DNA of 64,000 nt, from NCBI GenBank assembly GCA_030425205.1, contig JAUIAP010000019.1:1-64000 (forward strand), given 5' to 3'. Positions 49,216 through 57,236 of the stretch are shown here, one piece after another. Each line of letters begins with the position of its first letter. Position 1 is the stretch's first letter. The position numbers and the translations under genes were made by a program. This DNA is from Anaerolineae bacterium (GTDB taxonomy: Bacteria; Chloroflexota; Anaerolineae; Promineifilales; Promineifilaceae). Under the pieces are notes generated by a model that saw only the letters and a list, made by a program, of their open reading frames with translations, did no database searches and had not been told where the DNA came from.

Positions 49216-51897
49216 ATGCTGCTCAAGACGAAACTATATTTTCCGCAACCACGTCCAGATTTTATTTCGCGTCCGCGTCTATTGCAGCAGCTAGACGACG
49301 GCTTACAAACCAAGCTAACGGTCGTTCGCGCCCCTGCGGGGTATGGCAAAACGACACTTGTGACCGACTGGATTAGCCAGAGAAACATATCAGTGGGCTG
49401 GCTATCGCTCGATTCGGCCGATTCCGACCCCACCACCTTCGCAAAATACCTAATCGCCGCCGTACAGCAGATTCTGCCAACGTGCTGCGCCGAAATCAAC
49501 ACCCCGTCTGTCACGATGAACGACATATTGCCTGTGTTCATCAATGACCTGTTTGAACTAGAAGCGGACAGCCTGCTTGTGCTTGACGACTACCACCTGA
49601 TCCAGAACGATGACGTGCATCAGGCCGTCGCCTACCTGCTTGATAACATGCCCCCGCGCCTACATTTACTGATGACCACACGCAGCGTGCCTGCGCTGGG
49701 GCTATTGCCACGTTTGCGTGTGCGAGGGGAGATGGTTGAAGTTGATGCGGCCGCGCTACGCTTCACTGATGATGAAGCTGCCCAATTTTTGACCAGTATG
49801 CGACTTTCACTGACCCCTGAACAAGTCTCCTTGCTGGGGTCGCGAACAGAAGGCTGGATCGCGGGGCTGCAACTCGTTGCGGTGTCGATGCAGGGGCGTA
49901 GCGACACCGACAGTTTCATCGAGGCATTGAGTGGACGACATCATTACATCGTCGATTATTTAGTTGAGGAGGCGTTGGGACAAAGTTCGGCCGAATTGCA
50001 ACAATTTCTATTGGACACCTGCATCCTCAAACGCTTCAACGCAGCGCTATGTGATGCGGTCAGAGAACGTGAAGACAGCCAGCAACGACTCGAAGAACTG
50101 AAGCGCAAAAACCTTTTTCTGATCCCACTGGACAATGAGCGTCACTGGTTTCGCTATCATCACATCTTTGACCAATTTCTCAAAGGTCAGTTGGCGAAAG
50201 CCATCCCCAATCGCACGGCCGAACTGCACCGTCGTGCGGCCAAGTGGTATATAGAAACAGACGACGAACGAACCGCCATTGATCATTTTCTGAACGCACA
50301 AGCGTATGCTGAGGCGGCCGAATTGATCACGCATTTAATCCCACAGGTTGTCGCAGGTGGTGAAATAGAAGTGATTAAGCGTTGGTTCGACCAGATGCCA
50401 CTAGACGTATTTATGGCAAATCCGATGCTGCTGGCGATGTGTGCGTTGGTCAACGTGCGTGCTGGTCAATGGCGATCTGCACAGCAAGACGTGGCGCGTT
50501 TGCAAACGATGGACAACCTCGATCCATCAGTTGTAGCCATTGGCACGCTCGCCGCCTCAGAGATTGCCATGATGCAGGATGACATCCCCGGCGCGATAAA
50601 ATTGGCCGAACGTGCCTTACAGCAGTTTGAACCCTCTAATATGAAGCTGCATACCGCCAATCGGTTGCTAAACCTCTATGTGCTCGCAGGTGACCTGCCA
50701 GCAGTACGACGTATCCAAGCTGAGATAGAACCAACAGTTGGGGCAACATTTGAGGATGAACTCCATCAACTGCTACTACAGGCAGAAATGTCGTTTGCGG
50801 TTGGATTGCTGCATGAGGCGGCGCGTTTGCACCAGCAGGGCTTACAGCAAGCACGGCGGGCAAACAGGCTGGCGTTACCTGTCGTTGGCGCATTGAAAGT
50901 TGGTTTGGGGAGCGTGCTGTATGAGTGGGGCGACTTGGGCGAAGCTGAATCACTACTCGTCAGAGGGTTGGCTACGCTTGAAGGGACGTTACTCCATAAT
51001 CAGCGAATTGACGGGATGCTTTGTCTCTCTAGCGTCAAACGGTTGCAAGGTGACATGGTGCAAGCAGCCAAGCTGTTAGCACAAGCTGGCACGCTACTAC
51101 GCAGTTTTAACGTGACGCTGGCGAATGAGGTGATAGATGCACATGACGCACAATTTGCCCTCTATCAGGGGGATGTGCAGCAGGCGACGCGCTGGCTACG
51201 CAGTTGTGGCTTTCCCATTGAAGGGAAAAATGTGCAAAATCTCACGACTGAATATCTGGTGATGGCGAACGTACTGGCTGCCCGTGGGGAAACGGCACAA
51301 GCGTTGCCTCTGCTAAAACAAGTTGAGGCGGCTTGTTGTGAGGTGCAACAGCACGTACGTTTGGTGCAAACATTGATAGCGCAAGCAGTTGTGCAAGCGC
51401 AAGTAGGGAATGAGGAGGCGGCGATTGCGGTGATGCGTGAGGCTGTGAAATCGGCCGAGCCCGAAAACATTGTGCGCCCATTTTTAGACCGTGCAGAGCC
51501 AGCTAAATTGCTGTTACAGCAAATTCGTCAACAGAAACTAGACGGATTTCTATCTGACTTCGTCGATGATTTGTTAGCCGCGTTGGATGTCGATTTAATC
51601 AGTTCAACAACCTCTCAACAGGCTGAAATCGTACTTCCTGTCAAACCACAATCGCTTGCCACACAACTCGCTAACGATGCCGTCATCATTCCACTGCTCG
51701 ATCCATTGACAGAGCGTGAGATGGAGGTTCTCGGTTATCTTGCACAAGGGCTGTCTAATCAGGCAATTGCCGACGCGATGTTTGTCGCTGTCAGCACGAC
51801 GCGCACCCATCTAAGCAACCTCTACAGCAAGCTCGATGCACGCAGTCGGACGCATGCCGTTATGCGTGCGCGGGAGCTTGGTTTAATCGGCGATTAA
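49216..51897 (+). CDS. MalT-type LuxR-family transcriptional regulator (large STAND ATPase)
   Basis: 893 residues. The N-terminal NTPase has the P-loop APAGYGKTTLV (40-50) and the sensor region LLVLDDYHLI. A long helical TPR-like middle (about 350-800) follows, and the C-terminal LuxR helix-turn-helix is at about 825-890 (LTEREMEVLGYLAQGLSNQAIA). Such regulators bind an inducer and ATP, oligomerise and activate transcription. The inducer is unknown. GGAG precedes the ATG. It is divergent from cls and shares a dyad in the gap. The gene contains four TCGGCCGA. Similar genes are abundant in Chloroflexota. Confidence 0.93.
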   Translation: MLLKTKLYFPQPRPDFISRPRLLQQLDDGLQTKLTVVRAPAGYGKTTLVTDWISQRNISVGWLSLDSADSDPTTFAKYLIAAVQQILPTCCAEINTPSVTMNDILPVFINDLFELEADSLLVLDDYHLIQNDDVHQAVAYLLDNMPPRLHLLMTTRSVPALGLLPRLRVRGEMVEVDAAALRFTDDEAAQFLTSMRLSLTPEQVSLLGSRTEGWIAGLQLVAVSMQGRSDTDSFIEALSGRHHYIVDYLVEEALGQSSAELQQFLLDTCILKRFNAALCDAVREREDSQQRLEELKRKNLFLIPLDNERHWFRYHHIFDQFLKGQLAKAIPNRTAELHRRAAKWYIETDDERTAIDHFLNAQAYAEAAELITHLIPQVVAGGEIEVIKRWFDQMPLDVFMANPMLLAMCALVNVRAGQWRSAQQDVARLQTMDNLDPSVVAIGTLAASEIAMMQDDIPGAIKLAERALQQFEPSNMKLHTANRLLNLYVLAGDLPAVRRIQAEIEPTVGATFEDELHQLLLQAEMSFAVGLLHEAARLHQQGLQQARRANRLALPVVGALKVGLGSVLYEWGDLGEAESLLVRGLATLEGTLLHNQRIDGMLCLSSVKRLQGDMVQAAKLLAQAGTLLRSFNVTLANEVIDAHDAQFALYQGDVQQATRWLRSCGFPIEGKNVQNLTTEYLVMANVLAARGETAQALPLLKQVEAACCEVQQHVRLVQTLIAQAVVQAQVGNEEAAIAVMREAVKSAEPENIVRPFLDRAEPAKLLLQQIRQQKLDGFLSDFVDDLLAALDVDLISSTTSQQAEIVLPVKPQSLATQLANDAVIIPLLDPLTEREMEVLGYLAQGLSNQAIADAMFVAVSTTRTHLSNLYSKLDARSRTHAVMRARELGLIGD

Positions 51898-52086
51898 GAA
51901 CCCCGTGCGCGACATGATTTGTAACTGTCAATAGATGATGAGCGTACCACTAGACGTTTTCTGTGGAAGAAAGGTGTTTTTGGTGTCTATCTTGCTGCAA
52001 AGTCACTATGATAGGTAGTAATAGATAAAATCGACTTTTCCTGACAAATAGCAAACCGCACAACTCGACTTTCCTTGGAGCTGAAC

Positions 52087-53553
52087 ATGTCTCAATCTCA
52101 AGCCTTTACACAATTTACAGCAAAATTCCCGGCTTATGCCCAAACTGCCGCAATTGATGAACTGCGGACAAATGAATACGGCAGACTGGAGCGCGAAGGG
52201 CAAATTTATCTTGACTACACAGGTGGTGGACTGCACGCAGATAGTCAAATCCACGCCCATCTCAAAATGTTGACCGAGCGCACGCTGGGCAATCCGCATT
52301 CTAACAACCCAACATCATTGGCGATGACTAAACTGGTTGAAAGCGCACGCAGCTATGTGCTTTCCTATTTTAATGCGTCGCCTGATGAATACATCGCCGT
52401 TTTCACGCCGAATGCGAGCGGGGCTTTGCGCGTGGTTGGAGAAGCGTACCGCTTTTGTGAAGGGTCACAGTACGCACTGACCTTTGATAATCACAATTCG
52501 GTTAACGGCATCCGCGAATTTGCCAAGGCGAAAGGGGCGCAGGTGCATTACATTCCCGTCGTTGCACCTGAGCTGCGACTTGACATGGAAGCGACCGTTG
52601 AGCAGCTTGAAAGCGGAGATCGCAGTAAAAACAATCTTTTTATATTTCCTGCACAGTCGAACTTTTCTGGGGTGCAACATTCGCTTGGGCTGATCGAAAT
52701 GGCGCATGAGTGCGGGTGGGATGTATTGCTCGATTGTGCGGCATTTGCACCGACGAATCGGTGTAATATCGGCCGATTAAAACCCGACTTTGCCGCCTTC
52801 TCCTTCTACAAAATGTTTGGCTTCCCAACGGGGTTAGGCTGTCTGCTCATGCGCCGCGACAAGCTGCACAAGCTCACGCGCCCGTGGTTCGCGGGTGGCA
52901 CGATTCAAATTGCGTCGGTACAGGGCAATGGTCACTATCTGCACACCAACGAAGCCGCTTTTGAAGATGGCACGGTCGATTATCTCAACATTCCCGCCAT
53001 CGAAACGGGATTGCGCCATATCGAATCAATCGGCATGCACTTGATTCATGAGCGCGTTGTCTGTCTGACGGGCTGGTTACTCGACACATTGACCCAGCTT
53101 CGCCATGCAAATGGGCGGCCCCTTGTGCGCGTGTTTGGCCCCACAAACACAGTCGCACGCGGCGGCACAGTTACGGTTATCCTGCTCGACAAAAATGGTC
53201 GAGTGATTGATGATCAGCGTGTTGAAGAACTTGCGAACCACGCCAACATTTCATTACGAACGGGCTGTTTTTGCAACCCTGGGGCGGGGGAAGTGGCACA
53301 TGAATTAACCTCCCGCGAAATGGTGACATTTTTTGAGACGGGGAAGCCCGTGTCGTTTAGCGAACTGCGAATGGCGATGTTGGAGCAGTTTGAAAAATCG
53401 GTTAGCGCGATTCGTGTATCGGTTGGATTGGTGACAAATTTTGCAGATGTTTACCAGTGCGCGATGTTTATGCGGGGGTTTCTTGACAAAACGACTGAGG
53501 AAATCGGGCCAGCCAAATTCCCCTCTGATCATCTGCTGCGGGATTCAGCGTAA
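52087..53553 (+). CDS. Molybdenum-cofactor-sulfurase-like class V aminotransferase
   Basis: 488 residues from the ATG at 52087 (GGAG upstream); an in-frame TTG four codons earlier is rejected. It is a PLP enzyme of the NifS fold: IYLDYTGGGLHADS at the N-terminus, the PLP-lysine in FYKMFGFPTGLG, and LRTGCFCNPGAG, the cysteine loop typical of the N-terminal part of MOCOS and ABA3. It would take sulfur from cysteine and pass it to a molybdenum cofactor or other acceptor. The C-terminal MOSC domain of eukaryotic MOCOS is absent. No molybdenum enzyme gene is in the window. Confidence 0.85.
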   Translation: MSQSQAFTQFTAKFPAYAQTAAIDELRTNEYGRLEREGQIYLDYTGGGLHADSQIHAHLKMLTERTLGNPHSNNPTSLAMTKLVESARSYVLSYFNASPDEYIAVFTPNASGALRVVGEAYRFCEGSQYALTFDNHNSVNGIREFAKAKGAQVHYIPVVAPELRLDMEATVEQLESGDRSKNNLFIFPAQSNFSGVQHSLGLIEMAHECGWDVLLDCAAFAPTNRCNIGRLKPDFAAFSFYKMFGFPTGLGCLLMRRDKLHKLTRPWFAGGTIQIASVQGNGHYLHTNEAAFEDGTVDYLNIPAIETGLRHIESIGMHLIHERVVCLTGWLLDTLTQLRHANGRPLVRVFGPTNTVARGGTVTVILLDKNGRVIDDQRVEELANHANISLRTGCFCNPGAGEVAHELTSREMVTFFETGKPVSFSELRMAMLEQFEKSVSAIRVSVGLVTNFADVYQCAMFMRGFLDKTTEEIGPAKFPSDHLLRDSA

Positions 53554-53793
53554 CTCGCAGATTATCCGCCGTCGGAAACGACTGCCACTCCGCTGAGGGG
53601 TAGCAGTCGTAAATCAGCCATTCGGCTTTGAGAATCCAAAGGGTTCGCAGAACGCAAAACATAAAACGTAAAACACAGCCAGAGATCATAACGTATCACG
53701 TTTTACGTTTTAAATCATACCCCACAAAATCCCGAAGATTCGCATTTTCTCCACCTTCGCTCTCAACCAATCTCATCACCCCATCCCCCAAAT
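53554..53793. repeat. Intergenic region with repeat-type hairpins
   Basis: Contains CGACTGC pairing with GCAGTCG (about 53579-53610), which may end the sulfurase gene, and an AT-rich inverted repeat (AAAACGTAAAAC against GTTTTACGTTTT, about 53660-53713) around CAGCCAGAGATCATAACG. This resembles the dispersed CCAGAG-centred hairpins at 17.3 and 63.5 kb. No gene seen. Confidence 0.4.
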
Positions 53794-53837
53794 TCATCAC
53801 TTTGTATGAAGTGTCCAGCCATTGCGCCGTCTACACT
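53794..53837 (+). promoter_or_regulatory. Dyad promoter of the YozE-like gene
   Basis: Dyad TCATCACTTTGTATGA (53794-53809, one mismatch in the right half) and TACACT (53832-53837), 38 bp apart. No TCGGCCGA in the spacer. Predicted start near 53844, leader of about 60 nt. Confidence 0.55.
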
Positions 53838-53905
53838 CATGATAAAGCACGTACTGTCAAGTGCCGTAAAAAGCGTTCGCTTTTGCGGTGATATTTGGAA
53901 TGATC

Positions 53906-54115
53906 ATGAAATTCAACGACTGGTTAATGGCGCAAAATGAACGAGATGATGCAATCGGCCGATTTGCCACCTGCTTACAACGTGACGCAATCAGCCCATT
54001 GTGGTCGAGTGACCTCGCCGTTTATAACCAATATCTCGCCGCACGCGCTGTCACAGCGGAAATCATCGAATCATTCGCCCTTGCCGTTGCTGAGTGGAAA
54101 GCAATGGCGAGTTAG
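53906..54115 (+). CDS. YozE/SAM-like small protein
   Basis: 69 residues. The order FNDWLMAQNERDDAIGRFAT, then RDAISPLWSSDLAVYNQYL, then a final helix AEIIESFALAVAEWKAMAS, matches the YozE_SAM_like family (usual pattern F-x-x-WL, RDDPIGD, RD). The family is a small helical SAM-like fold of unknown function, common in Firmicutes. The ATG at 53906 is chosen over 53888 and 53900. TCGGCCGA lies in the coding sequence. It sits downstream of a dyad promoter and just ahead of the hydrolase lipoprotein. Confidence 0.75.
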   Translation: MKFNDWLMAQNERDDAIGRFATCLQRDAISPLWSSDLAVYNQYLAARAVTAEIIESFALAVAEWKAMAS

Positions 54116-54153
54116 ACAGTTGCAAAGTGACTTTAAAAATAAAAGAGTATGCC

Positions 54154-55974
54154 ATGTTCAAAAAAATTCTTCCCCTGCTTATTTCCCTCCTGCTTTTTGT
54201 CCAATGCGACACGCCTCCGCTCCCGCCTGACATTGAAACAACCGTCGTCATCACGACGACCGTATCCCCCGCAACAGTTGCCCCGACGGCAACAACGCAA
54301 CCGACTGCAACAACTGAACCAACCGCGCCGACTGCAACGACCGAACCAACCGTGCAGCCAGTACCAACATTGGAGCAGAATGATGACGGGCAGACGACAA
54401 GCCCACTCGTCAGGGAATTTAATCTTGGGACGCTGGATATAAGCACGTCACTTTTAGGTGATGCTGAGATCGTGTCACCGTTGGAAGGAGTAATTGGTCT
54501 ACCTGAGGACGAACAAGCCCATCCACTGATCATCATTTTGCATGGTCGGCATGGCATTTGTGGCAACTTCGTTATGGAGCCGTATCCCTGTCCAGAAGAT
54601 ATGCCAGAAGTGCGCTTTGATATTGGGTTTGGCTATTTAGTAGAAGCACTTGCACAGCAGGGGTATGCCGCAATTGCCATTAACTTAAATGCGGCACTGA
54701 CCACCTCTTTTGGTTCTGGCGCAATCAATACCCGTGTACAGCAATTAGTTGATGCCCATCTCGCTTCACTGCAAACAGCGAGTAGCGACGATGATGATGA
54801 TACGCTTTATGGAACATCGTTGGCAGGACGAATTGATTTCTCGCAAATAGGATTAGTTGGACATTCTGCTGGGGGAGGGGCAGCACTATCCATAATCCGT
54901 CAATATGAGGGGCAAGAAGTAGATATTGATGCGTTGCTGTTAGTTGCGGCCGCGGCTAATTTCGAGGGGGAAGAGGGCGTTTTTCGTTCGAGCGAAGAGT
55001 TGCTGGAGTATTATTCGACACCAGATGACCTCCCTGTGGCCACCCTGTTACCAGATTGTGATGGTGACCAAATCCAATATTGGACACAATTTGCCTATGA
55101 AGCAGCACGTCTCAATCCTGATCGGAACGCGATAGCGGCTTCAATCCGTTTAATGCGTGCGAATCATAATGGGTTTAATACAGCTTTGGATGACTTTCCC
55201 GATGCCCGCTTCGGTTATGACCTGTGTTTTAACGACACCTCAGACCTACTAGAACCACAAGATCAACAGGCGTGGCTTCGTCAATTCACAACGGATTATT
55301 TTGATGTCGTGTTCCATGATGTCACGACTCCACTCTATGATAGTACAGCGCTTGCACCCAATGAATTATATGGGCAGGATGTGCAAACCGCATTGACGAT
55401 CCCTTTTGAAGATCGGCTTATAGTGATGTATCCAAGGGCGTATGAAGAGTTATCACAGAATGTATTAGGGGGTGATGTCAACCCTTCATACAATGGCTTG
55501 AGCATCTGTTTACCGGGACAGGTTTGTGACATACCGATCATCATGCCCGGCCAGTTTGGCTACATGCGTATGATGTATTTTGGCTTCGATAAGGTTACGT
55601 TCACCATCCCACCACAGTTTCAAGATGTTCGTGACTATGCCAGCTTGCATATCCGCGCTGTACCTGATTACCTAGTGCGTTCAAATGCAATTGGTGAGCC
55701 GCAAGCATTTGGACTGGTTCTACGAGACACCTCTGGCAACAGTAGTCAGGTCGATATTTCACCAGACCTCCCCTCTATGGCTATCCCTGCGCCCAGCGAG
55801 GCTTATGGATATGACCCGTATATGGTTTATCCAGAATCTATACGCATCCCTCTGGCTGAGTTTGAATCGGTGGACTTATCTCAGATTGAAGCGGTTGAAT
55901 TCCAATTTGGCGAGTTGCTAACAGGGGCGTTGCTGATTGCGGATATAGAGTTTCTCGCACCCACAGGGGAATGA
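54154..55974 (+). CDS. Alpha/beta-hydrolase lipoprotein
   Basis: 606 residues from the ATG at 54154; an upstream extension to 54094 would overlap the YozE-like gene. Lipoprotein signal with C18 in LLFVQC, then a Thr/Pro-rich linker (about 20-95), then an alpha/beta-hydrolase core: IILHGRHGICG with the oxyanion region (about 148-158) and the nucleophile elbow GHSAGGGAA (about 253). The C-terminal third (about 400-606) is beta-rich and of unknown family. It is exported and lipid-anchored, probably an esterase or polyester depolymerase. The linker type is shared with the lipoprotein at 63694. Confidence 0.8.
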   Translation: MFKKILPLLISLLLFVQCDTPPLPPDIETTVVITTTVSPATVAPTATTQPTATTEPTAPTATTEPTVQPVPTLEQNDDGQTTSPLVREFNLGTLDISTSLLGDAEIVSPLEGVIGLPEDEQAHPLIIILHGRHGICGNFVMEPYPCPEDMPEVRFDIGFGYLVEALAQQGYAAIAINLNAALTTSFGSGAINTRVQQLVDAHLASLQTASSDDDDDTLYGTSLAGRIDFSQIGLVGHSAGGGAALSIIRQYEGQEVDIDALLLVAAAANFEGEEGVFRSSEELLEYYSTPDDLPVATLLPDCDGDQIQYWTQFAYEAARLNPDRNAIAASIRLMRANHNGFNTALDDFPDARFGYDLCFNDTSDLLEPQDQQAWLRQFTTDYFDVVFHDVTTPLYDSTALAPNELYGQDVQTALTIPFEDRLIVMYPRAYEELSQNVLGGDVNPSYNGLSICLPGQVCDIPIIMPGQFGYMRMMYFGFDKVTFTIPPQFQDVRDYASLHIRAVPDYLVRSNAIGEPQAFGLVLRDTSGNSSQVDISPDLPSMAIPAPSEAYGYDPYMVYPESIRIPLAEFESVDLSQIEAVEFQFGELLTGALLIADIEFLAPTGE

Positions 55975-55982
55975 TGCTTTAA

Positions 55983-56066
55983 GGGTGATGAGATCAATTC
56001 ATCACCCAATTCATCACCCAGTTCATCGGTTTGTTGGAAGAGAATTTCGGCCGAAACTGCCATACT
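55983..56066 (+). promoter_or_regulatory. Dyad promoter with extra TTCATC repeats, ahead of a small membrane gene and USP
   Basis: TCATCGGTTTGTTGGA (56023-56038, right half degenerate), eight bases, TCGGCCGA (56047-56054), six bases, CATACT (56061-56066); 38 bp spacing. Upstream, GGGTGATGA (55983-55991) pairs with TCATCACCC (55999-56007), and TTCATC recurs every 12 bp three times. The promoter at 57.1 kb is the same with one 12-bp unit less. Confidence 0.65.
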
Positions 56067-56104
56067 AATAGTCATGAAGTCAAATTATTAAATCGGAGGC
56101 AAAA

Positions 56105-56212
56105 ATGACAAATTTAGTTTTATTGGAAATGTTGTTCGGATTGAGCATGATGAGCGTAACCGCCGTTTTGCTGGTCACCTTCATGGGCTGGCGAGCACGG
56201 TTGCTGAGATAA
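56105..56212 (+). CDS. 35-residue single-span membrane protein
   Basis: ATG at 56105 with GGAGG seven bases upstream, TAA at 56210-56212. The protein starts MTNLVLLEMLFGLSMMSV, continues as one hydrophobic helix (about 3-27) and ends with the basic tail GWRARLLR, so it should span the membrane with the C-terminus inside. It lies between a dyad promoter and the USP gene 10 bases downstream, so both are on one transcript. No family is recognised. The perfect ribosome site and position make it credible despite its size. Confidence 0.7.
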   Translation: MTNLVLLEMLFGLSMMSVTAVLLVTFMGWRARLLR

Positions 56213-56222
56213 GGAGTCTCCT

Positions 56223-56645
56223 ATGTCATTCAATAAAATTTTGATCCCCCTCGATGGCTCTGAATTGGCAGAAATGGCATTAGCTCCAGCACTGGCTCTC
56301 GCGGAAGCATTATCGGCCGAGATCGTTCTCCTTAGAGTTGTCGTTCCCCTATCTATCAAGCTTGATCCAACCCTGTATCAGCGCGTCATTGACAGGGGGC
56401 AAAAGGAAGCCAATGCGTACCTGAATTCGATTCAGATGCGCTCGCACTTTTCTGCGGTAAATCTTAAAAGTGAAACTGTGGTAGGCAATGCGGCCGAATC
56501 GATCATCAACTACGCAGAGGAGAATGAAATTGATTTGATTGTCATGTCGAGTCACGGTCGTTCTGGTGTGGAACGTTGGGTATTTGGCAGCGTGACCGAA
56601 AAAACGCTACGTGGCGCACACTGCGCGACATTGGTTATTCGGTAA
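56223..56645 (+). CDS. Single-domain universal stress protein
   Basis: 140 residues, one USP domain. N-terminal ILIPLDGSELAEMALAP and the ATP-binding signature SSHGRSGVERWVFGSVTEKTLRG near the C-terminus are complete, with V/I-rich strands between. It likely binds ATP and acts in stress survival. AAGGAG precedes the ATG. It is co-transcribed with the 35-residue membrane protein and placed under a dyad promoter, the third USP gene in this window with that arrangement. Confidence 0.94.
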   Translation: MSFNKILIPLDGSELAEMALAPALALAEALSAEIVLLRVVVPLSIKLDPTLYQRVIDRGQKEANAYLNSIQMRSHFSAVNLKSETVVGNAAESIINYAEENEIDLIVMSSHGRSGVERWVFGSVTEKTLRGAHCATLVIR

Positions 56646-56793
56646 CGACAGAAATCATTCATGTGTCATCTGAGGTGAAGCGTGAAACATAGCAGCGCAC
56701 AGGATGATTTTCCTCTGGAAAACCAAACTGAAGCAGCATCCAAAACGCTATTCTACCTTCGACTACAGATGAGCGAAGTAAAACGAGGTAAAA

Positions 56794-56919
56794 ATGACAA
56801 GCAACCAGAAAGAGAAACTCATGTCGTATGTCATGATCGTTGGCATATTGACGATGGTCATAATAATACTCTTCTTGATGACGCTATTAAGAATAATGAG
56901 TCCGCTGGCGTTTAGCTAG
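56794..56919 (+). CDS. 41-residue single-span membrane protein
   Basis: ATG at 56794 preceded by GAGG at eight bases, TAG at 56917-56919. It begins MTSNQKEKLMSYVMIVG, spans the membrane once (about 11-33) and ends RIMSPLAFS. It resembles the 35-residue protein at 56105 in design (short polar start, one helix, a basic residue after it), not in sequence. It lies 150 bases after the USP gene, possibly on the same transcript. No family recognised. A longer overlapping frame (56682-56915) in another phase is less likely because it lacks a good ribosome site. Confidence 0.6.
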   Translation: MTSNQKEKLMSYVMIVGILTMVIIILFLMTLLRIMSPLAFS

Positions 56920-57041
56920 TCATTATCTTGATTTTACGCCAGCTACGCACTCACCGTTGAGCCAGTCAATGCGTCAATTTACGCACAGCCCTTGCCCCGT
57001 CAAATAAAAACAATATAGGTGCAGCACAAATCAGCTACTTG

Positions 57042-57113
57042 GGGTGATGAGCTCAATTCATCACCCAATTCATCGGTTTGTTGGAAGAGGATTTCGGCCG
57101 AAACTGCCATACT
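57042..57113 (+). promoter_or_regulatory. Dyad promoter ahead of the META-repeat lipoprotein
   Basis: TCATCGGTTTGTTGGA (57070-57085), eight bases, TCGGCCGA (57094-57101), six bases, CATACT (57108-57113); 38 bp spacing. Upstream GGGTGATGA (57042-57050) pairs with TCATCACCC (57058-57066). Nearly identical to the promoter at 55983-56066, so a duplicate. Confidence 0.65.
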
Positions 57114-57236
57114 AATCGTCATGTGGTCACAACATAAATGTGACTCAAAAAACTAGAAATTCACCAAGCAGCACGTTCATCCCCAAAAATAAAATTATTG
57201 TGCTGCATCTGGGTGAAAATAACTTGGAGAATGAAA

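Noticed and set aside
56682..56915. 77-codon plus-strand frame overlapping the 41-residue membrane gene
   Set aside because: GTG start without a good ribosome site; low-complexity charged sequence; the alternative frame with a GAGG site encodes a clean membrane helix.
55983..57113. Repeated TTCATC units considered as a CRISPR-like array
   Set aside because: Units are 12 bp, there are no spacers of uniform length, and the region reads as promoter DNA.
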